Assembly (NCBI GenBank): GCA_038238245.1
Contig: JBBRXX010000014.1
Coordinates: 1-64,000, forward strand
DNA length: 64,000 bases
From: DASQHW01 sp038238245
GTDB lineage: Bacteria > Actinomycetota > Acidimicrobiia > IMCC26256 > PALSA-610
Direction of reading: 5' to 3'
Shown here: piece by piece, positions 8,536 to 17,156 of the stretch
How the letters are laid out: each line of letters starts with the position of its first letter
Numbering within the stretch: the stretch's first letter is position 1
The notes under the pieces: generated by a model
Seen by the model: the letters and a program-made list of their open reading frames with translations, nothing else
Database searches by the model: none
Told to the model about the DNA's origin: nothing
Made by a program: the position numbers and the translations under genes

Positions 8536-8712
8536 TCACTCGGTCCGATGGCGCCGGGGCGCCGGCAGTGCCTGCTCGTCGGGCGCGAGCGCCCGTCGTC
8601 CGCGCTCGAACTCGGCGATGCTGTGCTCCATCGATGTCGGACGACGGTTCCGCACGAGCACGATGGAGATACCCACCGCGCTCACGATCACTGCGAACAG
8701 CAAGAACGCCAC
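8536..8712 (-). CDS. Small membrane protein between moaE and mreB
   Basis: 58 residues. An N-terminal transmembrane helix (AFLLFAVIVSAVGISIVLV) is followed by the cytoplasmic segment RNRRPTSMEHSIAEFERG and a basic tail. GTG at 8712 has AGGAG 5 nt upstream, and that site overlaps the moaE stop codon (TAG/GAG), a hallmark of translational coupling. The RRPTS-(M/V)-E-x-x-I-x-x-F pattern looks conserved-domain-like, but I cannot name a function. Confidence 0.8.
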   Translation of the reverse strand: MAFLLFAVIVSAVGISIVLVRNRRPTSMEHSIAEFERGRRALAPDEQALPAPRRHRTE

Positions 8713-8719
8713 ATCGCTC

Positions 8720-9190
8720 CTAGGCCGGTGCGACCGGGCGGATGGGATGCTGCTCCAGTGCCCAATCGGAACCGCCGGACCAGTGCTCCTGCTTCCAGAT
8801 CGGCACACTCTCCTTCAGCGTGTCGATGGCGAACAATGCCGCATCGAACGCGGCGCGGCGATGCGGGGACGAGACAACGACCAGCACCGAGGTCTCCGAC
8901 AGCTCGAGATCCCCGACGCGATGCAGGAGCGCGACGCGCTCGACGTCCGGCCAGCGGCCGCGGAGCTCTCGTGCGATCTCACTCATCGCTCTCGCTGCGG
9001 GCTCGTCGTACGCTTCGTAGGTCATCGCACGCACGCCGTCGCGACCCTCGGCATGGTCGCGGACCACACCCGCGAACATCACGACCGCCCCGGCGGCCGG
9101 CGTCGTCGCCCAGTCGAGCGCGTCGCTGGTCGGAAGGGGGTCGGAGCTGAGCGCGATCCACTCGCGCGCGTCGGACGGGGGCCGGAGCAC
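8720..9190 (-). CDS. moaE: Molybdopterin synthase catalytic subunit MoaE
   Basis: 156 residues with the MoaE motifs: GAVVMFAGVVRDH (residues ~34-46), HRVGDLELSE, the SSPHRRAAFDA helix, and the active-site KESVPIWKQEHW, in which both lysines are present. MoaE transfers sulfur from thiocarboxylated MoaD to precursor Z (cPMP) to make molybdopterin in the cytoplasm. No moaD or other moa gene is adjacent. The GTG at 9190 lies 6 nt from a TAGACT box on the same strand, so the mRNA is probably leaderless. Confidence 0.93.
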   Translation of the reverse strand: MLRPPSDAREWIALSSDPLPTSDALDWATTPAAGAVVMFAGVVRDHAEGRDGVRAMTYEAYDEPAARAMSEIARELRGRWPDVERVALLHRVGDLELSETSVLVVVSSPHRRAAFDAALFAIDTLKESVPIWKQEHWSGGSDWALEQHPIRPVAPA

Positions 9191-9196
9191 GGGCGC

Positions 9197-9202
9197 AGTC
9201 TA
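9197..9202 (-). promoter_or_regulatory. -10 box of moaE
   Basis: TAGACT on the minus strand, 6 nt before GTG 9190. Confidence 0.5.
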
Positions 9203-9296
9203 GGAACAACGCCTGGTGGAACGCCCGAGAGACGGCCGTGCAGGCCGCCGTCGGCGCGGCCGTTCGACGGCGATGCGTCATTACACTCGCCAACGC

Positions 9297-10475
9297 ATGG
9301 GGCACGGCGAGCACGACGACGAGCCCCTCGACGAGGGCTCTCCCGAGGAGCACGCGTCCGGCGGCGCGATCCCGGATCCGCTCGACCGGCTCTGGCGGCA
9401 TCCGACCGAGCTCCCGCCGCTGGCGTCGGGTTTTGTCCCCGCGCCTCCCGCTCGCGCAACCGGAGGCCGGCGATCCCGCACCTGGATGTTGCCGATCGTC
9501 GGCGGCGCGACCGGTGCGCTCGTCACCGTCGCGGCGCTTTCGATCGCCGGCGTGCTCGATCGCGGCGCATCCACCGCTGATCAGGCAGGGTTCCTGACGG
9601 GCGGCGTGCGAGTGACCTCCACCGCGCCGCAGAGCGCGATCACCGCCGGTCTTTCGATCGTTGCGATCGCGGCCCGTGACGACCGGGGCGCACGCCGCGG
9701 TTCGGGTGTGTGCGTACGGCACGCCGGGCGCATCCTGACCTCGGCGCGTGTGGTCGGCGAAGCGACGATGGTCGACGTGCTCAGCGGCGACGGACAGCAG
9801 CACCGCGCCCGGGTCGTCGGACGCGACCGCACCACGGATCTCGTGCTCCTCGAGGTCGTGGGCGCGGCGAGCGTCCCGGCCGCGCGTCTCGCGGACACCG
9901 CCCCGGCGGCGGGATCATCGGTATGGGTCCTCGGCGTCGCGCGGCCCGGCTCGTCCGATCTCTGGCAGAGCAGTGGACTGCTGGCCTCGACCAACGCGAT
10001 CGTCGCGGTCGAAGGCGGTCCGATGACGAGCGGACTGCTCGAAACAGATGCGAGCTCGGGCAACGCCGCGGCCGGCGGCGCATTGATCGATCGGGACGGC
10101 GCCGTCGCGGGCATCGTCCTGTCGCGCGTCGGGGAGAGCGGCACGACGTACGCGGTGCCGATCGGAGAGGCCGTTGCGATCGGCGAGGAGCTGGACGCGC
10201 ACGGCTTCGCGCCCCACGGCTCTGCCGGTGTCTCACTCGTCGACACGGCCGCCGGGCCGTCGATCGTGAGGATGTCGGCCGATGGGCCGGCGGCGCGCGC
10301 GGGCGCACGTGTCGGCGACGTCGTGATGTCGATCGACGGCCGCCCGGTCGAGTTCCCGTACGACGTGATGGCCATCGTGCGCGCCGGCCGGCCGAACCAG
10401 ACCGTCACGTTCGAGCTGCAGCGGGGCAAGGGCGAGCTCAAGGTCCCCGTGCAGCTCGGAGCGACGACCGCCTGA
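9297..10475 (+). CDS. HtrA-like PDZ protein with a degenerate protease domain
   Basis: About 392 residues. An acidic cytoplasmic N-terminus is followed by one membrane helix (about residues 62-84), a trypsin-like domain and a C-terminal PDZ domain (residues ~315-385, GARVGDVVMSIDGRPV). In HtrA/DegP proteases the catalytic His sits in TN(A/N)HVV; here the segment reads LTSARVV, with Arg151 in place of His. The Ser segment GNSGG reads GNAAAGG, with Ala replacing Ser. The Asp in RTTDLVLLEV remains. It is therefore predicted to be an inactive membrane-anchored binding protein. The start is uncertain: ATG 9297 is preferred over ATG 9273 or GTG 9216, but none has a convincing ribosome site. Confidence 0.85.
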   Translation: MGHGEHDDEPLDEGSPEEHASGGAIPDPLDRLWRHPTELPPLASGFVPAPPARATGGRRSRTWMLPIVGGATGALVTVAALSIAGVLDRGASTADQAGFLTGGVRVTSTAPQSAITAGLSIVAIAARDDRGARRGSGVCVRHAGRILTSARVVGEATMVDVLSGDGQQHRARVVGRDRTTDLVLLEVVGAASVPAARLADTAPAAGSSVWVLGVARPGSSDLWQSSGLLASTNAIVAVEGGPMTSGLLETDASSGNAAAGGALIDRDGAVAGIVLSRVGESGTTYAVPIGEAVAIGEELDAHGFAPHGSAGVSLVDTAAGPSIVRMSADGPAARAGARVGDVVMSIDGRPVEFPYDVMAIVRAGRPNQTVTFELQRGKGELKVPVQLGATTA

Positions 10476-10516
10476 CACGAATCCCGCCGCCGGGCGCAAC
10501 TGCGCGACGATGGTTC

Positions 10517-11578
<1,062 letters not shown>

Positions 11579-11605
11579 CGACCTGCAGCGTCACGAGAAG
11601 TCGGC

Positions 11606-12649
11606 TCAGGGCCGCGAACGTCGTTTCAGCCACCAGGTGCCGAGCGCAACGCCGGTCGTGACCGCGCCGGCGCCGACGAGCCACGGCACGATGCTCGACT
11701 CATCGAGCGGAGTCGCGAGCAGGATCGCTTCGTCGTTGGAGTGCTGTGGTTTCCAGCCCGCGGCCTTCAGGCGGTCGTTGCCGACGACCCAGGGATGCAC
11801 GAGGTAGGGCACCACCGACGCCGGGGCATCGCCGAGACCGGTCGACCACGCGGCCGACACGAAGCGCTCTGCGAATTCGTACGGCAATGCAGGAGCGCGC
11901 CGGCCGGGCAACAGTGACGCAGCTTCGTCCGCGCTGAGCCATCCGTCGGCCGCGACATTGAACGCGCCGTCGAGGTCCTTGTCGGTGGCGAGCTCGAGGG
12001 CAGCGGCGGCGTCGTCGACGTGCACGACCTGCACGGGCCGGGCGGCGCCGCGTACGCGGACCGGCGCCCGACCGATCGCAACCGCCGCGAACAACGAGTG
12101 TGCACCGACGCCGACGACCGGCGCGATGCGAAGGCGCGTCGCCACCCGGCCGTCCTGCGCGTCCGCCCACTCCACCAGCAACCGCTCGCATTCGGCGTCG
12201 ACGATCGCGGGCAGGAAGTTCGGGCTCGGACGGAGCGCGGCGTCCTCGGTGATCGGCACCGGATTGTTCGGCCACGCGCCGTACACCGACGCGCTCGACG
12301 GCCGGACGACCTTCCGCGCGCCGGCCGCGCCGGCCGCGTCGAGCAGGCGACGGGTGCCGTCGACGTTCACCCGCGTGAACAATGCGTCGTCGAGGGACGG
12401 GCCGGGCACCGCCGCGAGGTGCACGATCGCGCTCGCGCCTCGCAGGTACGGCGTGAGCTCGGCGCCGAGCACGTCCGTACGGTGGAACTCGAGCTTGCGC
12501 GCGCGGCGCGCAGGATCACGAACGTCGAGGCCGATGATGCGATCGACACGGGGGCTCGCATCGAGCAGCGGGAGCAACCGCTGTCCGAGAAAGCCGGAGA
12601 CACCGGTGACCGCAATCACCCGCTCCCCGCCGTCGTTGATGTCGACCAT
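11606..12649 (-). CDS. NAD-dependent epimerase/dehydratase (extended SDR)
   Basis: 347 residues. The Rossmann motif VTGVSGFLGQRL lies near the start, followed by the D of IIGLDVRD, which binds the adenine ribose of NAD. The active site is atypical: the segment PSSASVYG contains Ser and Tyr, but the YxxxK spacing is not obvious. The C-terminal 25 residues form a hydrophobic helix followed by a basic tail (VPWLVGAGAVTTGVALGTWW, then LKRRSRP), so the enzyme is probably membrane-tethered. Substrate unknown; nucleotide-sugar or sterol-like substrates are family possibilities. The start ATG at 12649 lies only 18 bp from the divergent GTG at 12668. Confidence 0.85.
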   Translation of the reverse strand: MVDINDGGERVIAVTGVSGFLGQRLLPLLDASPRVDRIIGLDVRDPARRARKLEFHRTDVLGAELTPYLRGASAIVHLAAVPGPSLDDALFTRVNVDGTRRLLDAAGAAGARKVVRPSSASVYGAWPNNPVPITEDAALRPSPNFLPAIVDAECERLLVEWADAQDGRVATRLRIAPVVGVGAHSLFAAVAIGRAPVRVRGAARPVQVVHVDDAAAALELATDKDLDGAFNVAADGWLSADEAASLLPGRRAPALPYEFAERFVSAAWSTGLGDAPASVVPYLVHPWVVGNDRLKAAGWKPQHSNDEAILLATPLDESSIVPWLVGAGAVTTGVALGTWWLKRRSRP

Positions 12650-12655
12650 GGTCCA

Positions 12656-12661
12656 TAGACT
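12656..12661 (+). promoter_or_regulatory. -10 box of the DUF2342 gene
   Basis: TAGACT, 6 nt before GTG 12668, inside the 18-bp gap between divergent starts. Confidence 0.45.
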
Positions 12662-12667
12662 GGCCCA

Positions 12668-13876
12668 GTGAGCGACGTTCCCCAAATGGGACCGGGCTCG
12701 AACAATCCGTTCGGCTTCGATTTGTCGGAGCTCATTCGGATGTTGCAGTCGCCCGGTCCGGTGAACATGGAGATCGCGCGCAGGACCGCGCACGAGAGCG
12801 CGACACACGATCCCGAGACCGGCGAAGACAAGCCCGAGCCGGTGTTGGCTCCCGCCGCGGTCGCAGCGTTCGACGACGTCGTGCGCGCCGTGCAACTCTC
12901 GGTCGCCGAGGCGACGGGCATCTCGGCGGCGCTCACCGTCCCGGCACGCGCGGTCGATCGGAAGGCGTGGGCGGACACGACGTTGCAGGGCCTCGAGCCC
13001 GTGCTCGCCTCGCTCGCGACCGCGCTCGGGCGCGGTCAGGCGGCGCCCGAGGCCGAAGACCCGGCGGCGGTCTCTCCCGAGGCGTTTCTCGGCATGCTGA
13101 TGCAGCAGCTCGTGCCATTGCTGCTCGGCGCGTGGTCGGGGTCGATGATCGGCGCCCTGTCACACCACGCGCTCGGTCAGTACGACCTTCCGTTGCCGCT
13201 GACCGGCGACCCTGCGATGTTGTTCGTCGTACACAATGTCGACGCGTTCGGCAGCGAGTGGTCCTTGCCGAACGACGAGCTTCGTTACGCCCTCGCGCTG
13301 CGAGAGGTCGTGCACGGCGCGCAACGCGCGATCCCGTGGATCAGGGATCGTCTGGTGCGCTTGGCGTCGAGTTACGTGAGCGCGTACGAAGTACAGACCG
13401 ACGCCCTCGAAGAGCAGTTCAGTCAGCTCGACTTCACCGATCCGTCGTCGATGACGGGGCTCGAGAATCTGTCCGATCCCGAGGTGCTGCTCGGCGCCAT
13501 GCAGTCGGAGCGCCAGAAGCCCCTGCTCGAGGAGATGCAACGATTCGCGTCGGTGCTCGAGGGTTACACCGACGTCGTGGTCGAGATGCTCGGCGCGCGG
13601 ATGGTCGGTTCGCACGTGCGGATCGACGAAGCGTTACGTCGCCACCGGCTCGAACGCGGCAACGCGGCGGCGTTCGTCGACCGATTGTTGGGGCTCGAGC
13701 TCGATCGCGACCACTACGACAAGGGACTCGACTTCTGCCGGGGCGTCGTGGAGCGCAGCGACGGCACGCTCGAACAGCTCAACCGGCTCTGGACGCGCGA
13801 GGAGATGGTCCCGACGCAATCCGAGCTCGCGGCGCCGGGGCTCTGGATCGCGCGGATCGACCTGCCGGAATCGTGA
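12668..13876 (+). CDS. DUF2342/COG5282 zincin-like protein
   Basis: 402 residues belonging to the actinobacterial 'zinc-dependent metalloprotease / F420 biosynthesis-associated' family. Recognisable segments are GAWSGSMIGALSHHALGQYD, the PAMLFVVHNVDAF strand and a helix LREVVHGAQRA, where typical relatives carry HExxH. Here the first His is Arg (REVVH), so metal binding and proteolysis are doubtful. No signal peptide. It overlaps the next gene by 4 nt (GTGA), so the two are probably translated together. The leaderless start fits the upstream TAGACT. Confidence 0.85.
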   Translation: MSDVPQMGPGSNNPFGFDLSELIRMLQSPGPVNMEIARRTAHESATHDPETGEDKPEPVLAPAAVAAFDDVVRAVQLSVAEATGISAALTVPARAVDRKAWADTTLQGLEPVLASLATALGRGQAAPEAEDPAAVSPEAFLGMLMQQLVPLLLGAWSGSMIGALSHHALGQYDLPLPLTGDPAMLFVVHNVDAFGSEWSLPNDELRYALALREVVHGAQRAIPWIRDRLVRLASSYVSAYEVQTDALEEQFSQLDFTDPSSMTGLENLSDPEVLLGAMQSERQKPLLEEMQRFASVLEGYTDVVVEMLGARMVGSHVRIDEALRRHRLERGNAAAFVDRLLGLELDRDHYDKGLDFCRGVVERSDGTLEQLNRLWTREEMVPTQSELAAPGLWIARIDLPES

Positions 13877-14607
13877 ATCGCGTCGGAGTGCTCGGCGCGG
13901 GCGTGATGGGGAGCGGCATTGCGCAAGTGTGCGCGGTCGCGGGCTACGAGGCGGTCTGCTTCGACGTCGCCGCCGACGCGCTGTCGGCGGCACGGGACCA
14001 CGTGACCACCGGTCGCTTCGGTCTCGACCGCGCCGTGTCGCGAGGCAAGCTCACGAGGGAGGAGGCCGACGCGGCGCTCGACCGCATCAGCTTCACCTCG
14101 TCATTCGAAGACGCGGCACACACTGACCTGGTGATCGAGGCGATCCCCGAGCGACTCGAGCTGAAGGTACGAGCGTTTCGCGATCTCGATCGCGCCGCGC
14201 CGGCCGCGACGATCCTCGCCTCGAACACGTCCGGGCTCCCGATCGCGGCGCTGTCGGCGGCCACCGACCGGCCCGATCGCGTCATCGGATGGCACTGGGC
14301 GTCGCCTCCGCCGGTCATGAAGCTCGCGGAAGTGGTCGTGACCGCGGAGACCTCGCCGGCGACGATCGCGACGGTCAAAGACGCGGCGACGCGGTGCGGC
14401 AAGAACCCGATCGTCGTGAAGGACAATCCGATGCAGTGGGGCTTCGTCGCGAATCGCGTGTACTTCGCCGCAGTGCGCGAAGCCCAGCGCGTCGTCGACG
14501 AGGGGGTCGCGTCGCGCGATGAAGTCGATCAATTGATGATCGACTGCTTCCGCTGGCCGAGTGGTCCCTTCGGCATGGTGAAGGGCGCCGGCTCGGGCTG
14601 GGGCTGA
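13873..14607 (+). CDS. 3-hydroxyacyl-CoA dehydrogenase family protein, short
   Basis: 244 residues. The N-terminal NAD-binding domain has GAGVMGSGIAQVCA (residues ~8-21), the VIEAIPERLELK segment and the conserved ASNTSGLPI with catalytic-region Ser/Asn. H-W-x-x-P (IGWHWASPPPVM) supplies the catalytic His. The C-terminal dimerisation domain is cut short, ending at WPSGPFGMVKGAGSGWG; family members are usually 280 residues or longer. It would oxidise (3S)-hydroxyacyl-CoA with NAD in the cytoplasm. It overlaps the upstream zincin-like gene by 4 nt. Confidence 0.88.
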   Translation: MNRVGVLGAGVMGSGIAQVCAVAGYEAVCFDVAADALSAARDHVTTGRFGLDRAVSRGKLTREEADAALDRISFTSSFEDAAHTDLVIEAIPERLELKVRAFRDLDRAAPAATILASNTSGLPIAALSAATDRPDRVIGWHWASPPPVMKLAEVVVTAETSPATIATVKDAATRCGKNPIVVKDNPMQWGFVANRVYFAAVREAQRVVDEGVASRDEVDQLMIDCFRWPSGPFGMVKGAGSGWG

Positions 14608-14619
14608 GCGTGGGTCGCC

Positions 14620-15837
14620 CTAGAACCCGCTCAGGAGGGCAGGTTCGGGCGTCGACATGAACATCGCGTCTGCGCGCGCGAGCACCTCGGCGCCGACCGC
14701 CTCGACCAGGCCGGTCTCGGCGAGCTCGCTCCATCGGTTCCCACCCAGCGCGCATGCACCGAGGGTCGCGGTGCTGCATACGAGGTCGGGAGTTGCCGTG
14801 CTCGGTGCACACTGCGCACCATCGGGGCCACCTTCGAGCGCGAACCGTTGCGAGGCGCCGTCGGGCGCGTGCACCTCGAGCACGAGCGCGCTCTCGATCG
14901 TGTATCGCCGCGCTGCGAGCAGCGGGGAAGGGTCGAGCGGTGCGAGCCACAGCCCGTCGTTGACGTAGTCGACCTGCACCCGGCGGCCGTCGGTGACGAG
15001 ACGGCGCAACGGATCGTCGATCGGCGAGTTCGTCGCGACAACCTTGTCGATGAGGTCGACGCCGAACACGTACTTCCACAACGCAGCTCGCCCATTCCCG
15101 TCGACCGCCTGCATGTCCCACACGATCAGGCGACGGTCGGGGAGCCCGCGGTTCCAATCGTCGCTGATCTCGTACGCGACGAAACCGTCGTCGGTCCCGG
15201 CGGCATCAGTGTGGACCGCCGTGAAGAACGCCTTCTTGCCCCGGCCGCCCATGAAGTCCCAGAACACCTGCGGCCACCAGAAGTCCGGCCGCGACACCAT
15301 GCCGCCGCGCAGGAGCCGCGTGCGTTCGTACAGCTCCGGGAGCACCTTCTCCGCTTCCTCACGCGTCAGCATGCGCATCCTGCCCGCGTCTCCCGGATCG
15401 ATGAACCGGATGCGGGCACGTTCGGCCGTCAACCCGAGGCGCCAGGTTGCAACGCCGTAGCCGAAGCGGCCGTAGATCACGCTCTCCGAGGCGGTGAGCA
15501 TCGCGATCGGTTCATCGCGTTCGCGCGCGTCGTCGTGGAGGGCCGCGATCATCTGCGTGAGCACTCCGCGACGGCGATGCGTCGGCAGGACCGCCACCCA
15601 GGACACGGCGGCGGCCGGAACGACCGCGCCGCCGGGAACCGTCAGCTCGAACGAGTAATTCCGCGAGACGCCGACGATCTCGTCGTCCTCGAAGGCGACG
15701 CGCGTGCGGTCGAGCTCCGCCTCGGCCCAGCTGCGCGACGCGCCCGCCGGCGTCGGCGACCCACCGAAGCCGCGCTGGTCGGCGAGCAACAATCGGTCGA
15801 GCTCGTCGGGGCGAATGGCTCGGATCTCGTACGGCAT
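14620..15837 (-). CDS. Eis-like GNAT N-acetyltransferase
   Basis: 405 residues with the three-part Eis architecture: an N-terminal GNAT domain with the acetyl-CoA loop VLPTHRRRGVLTQMI (residues ~84-98), a YGRFGYGVA segment, a second GNAT-like region, and a C-terminal sterol-carrier-like domain ending in a free carboxyl Phe (LLSGF), which acts in catalysis in mycobacterial Eis. Members acetylate amines of aminoglycosides, polyamines or protein lysines; the substrate here is unknown. It is transcribed just downstream of the MFS carrier, 9 bp apart, a likely two-gene unit. Confidence 0.92.
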   Translation of the reverse strand: MPYEIRAIRPDELDRLLLADQRGFGGSPTPAGASRSWAEAELDRTRVAFEDDEIVGVSRNYSFELTVPGGAVVPAAAVSWVAVLPTHRRRGVLTQMIAALHDDARERDEPIAMLTASESVIYGRFGYGVATWRLGLTAERARIRFIDPGDAGRMRMLTREEAEKVLPELYERTRLLRGGMVSRPDFWWPQVFWDFMGGRGKKAFFTAVHTDAAGTDDGFVAYEISDDWNRGLPDRRLIVWDMQAVDGNGRAALWKYVFGVDLIDKVVATNSPIDDPLRRLVTDGRRVQVDYVNDGLWLAPLDPSPLLAARRYTIESALVLEVHAPDGASQRFALEGGPDGAQCAPSTATPDLVCSTATLGACALGGNRWSELAETGLVEAVGAEVLARADAMFMSTPEPALLSGF

Positions 15838-15846
15838 CCGACCGTT

Positions 15847-17136
15847 CTAGCCGGACGGGTCGAGCGGCGCCTGCGCATTACGCGCCATCGTCCGGCGTAC
15901 CCCGCCGACGTAGGTGAACCCGGCGAACAGCAGCACCAGCGCGACCAGGAAGATGCCGCCCCGTCCACCACCGGGGAACACCACCGCGAGTACCGCGCCC
16001 CCGACCCAGACGAGCTGGAATCGGGTCTCGAAACGCGCGAACGCGCGGCCCCGGGCGGCGTCGGCGCCGTCGCGCTGGAGCAGACTGTCGAACGCGACGC
16101 GACCGCACGCGGCCGATGCCGCGACCGCGAAGGCGGCCGCAACTAGTGAAGCCCTCCCGTACGTGCGCGCGGCGTACACGAGCGGCACCGCGGGAACGAG
16201 CAACGTCCCGGCGAGGATCCATTCCTCTCGCACCTTCTTGCGGAGCAACGGAGCGATGATCGTGCCGAACCCGTTGCCGAGCGCGCTGCCGGCGAGCACG
16301 ATGCCGAACATCCACGCCGGCTCGCCGGACCGCTTGAGCGCGAAGGCCGCGAAGAACGTGAAGAAGCCGACGACGCCTCGCAGCAGGCCCATTGCCGTGC
16401 CGGCCACGATGATGCTCCGCGCTTGCAGCAGCTCCCGCTGATCCGGGGTCTCGTCCGGGCCGACGTGCTCCGCGCGCGGAATGCCCAGCGCGGCGAATGC
16501 ACCGAGGAGGAAGACGATGGCGGCGGTCCGCAGCACCCACGGCGCGCCGAGCAACTTCAAGATCCCGGCCGCGAACGGCGCGACGACGGTGCCGGCCAGG
16601 ACGCTCATGATCGCGAGGCGCGAGTTCGCGAGCACGAGCTCGTCGTTGTCGGCGACCACGGCGGGGACGAGCGCGCTCTTGGCGATCGATTGCCCCTTCG
16701 ACAGCACGAGCGTGCCGAACGCGAGCGGATACAACATCAGGTTGTCGACGTTGCTCGACATCAGCACGGCGAGCAGCGCGCGACCGAGCATGGAAGCGGC
16801 GAAGAGCAGCCGCCGGCCGCCCCGGGTGCGGTCGAGGAACGGTCCGAGCACCGGCGCGACGACCGCGAACGGTGCCATCGTGATGAGCAGGTACAACAAC
16901 ACCTTGGGTCGGGCGGTGCCGACCGAGGCCCCGAAGAACAAGGAATCGGCGAGCGACACGGTGACGAAGACGTCACCAGCGACGCCGATCGCGTGCGCGA
17001 CCGCGAGCCGTGAGAACGGCGTGAAGGTGGTCGACTCGAGACGGCCGCGAGTGTCCGTCTCCGAAGCGTACTGCCGCCCCCGGGAGGTGCCATAGGTCCC
17101 GATCGGGCTCGCGGTGCCGGAGACGGGACGCCCCAC
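15847..17136 (-). CDS. MFS transporter
   Basis: 429 residues with about 11-12 hydrophobic helices and an MFS loop 2-3 motif GPFLDRTRGGRR (about residues 97-108). The N-terminal ~35 residues are polar and may be over-extended; the first helix begins near TTFTPFSRLAVAHAIGVAG. It resembles drug or unknown-substrate exporters of the DHA type. GTG 17136 is the longest start, and its ribosome site is unclear. The gene diverges from ppk1 (20 bp between start codons) and is followed by the Eis-like gene. Confidence 0.88.
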   Translation of the reverse strand: MGRPVSGTASPIGTYGTSRGRQYASETDTRGRLESTTFTPFSRLAVAHAIGVAGDVFVTVSLADSLFFGASVGTARPKVLLYLLITMAPFAVVAPVLGPFLDRTRGGRRLLFAASMLGRALLAVLMSSNVDNLMLYPLAFGTLVLSKGQSIAKSALVPAVVADNDELVLANSRLAIMSVLAGTVVAPFAAGILKLLGAPWVLRTAAIVFLLGAFAALGIPRAEHVGPDETPDQRELLQARSIIVAGTAMGLLRGVVGFFTFFAAFALKRSGEPAWMFGIVLAGSALGNGFGTIIAPLLRKKVREEWILAGTLLVPAVPLVYAARTYGRASLVAAAFAVAASAACGRVAFDSLLQRDGADAARGRAFARFETRFQLVWVGGAVLAVVFPGGGRGGIFLVALVLLFAGFTYVGGVRRTMARNAQAPLDPSG

Positions 17137-17144
17137 CCGGCACG

Positions 17145-17150
17145 TACCAT
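17145..17150 (+). promoter_or_regulatory. -10 box of ppk1
   Basis: TACCAT, 6 nt before ATG 17157. Confidence 0.5.
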
Positions 17151-17156
17151 CGAGGG

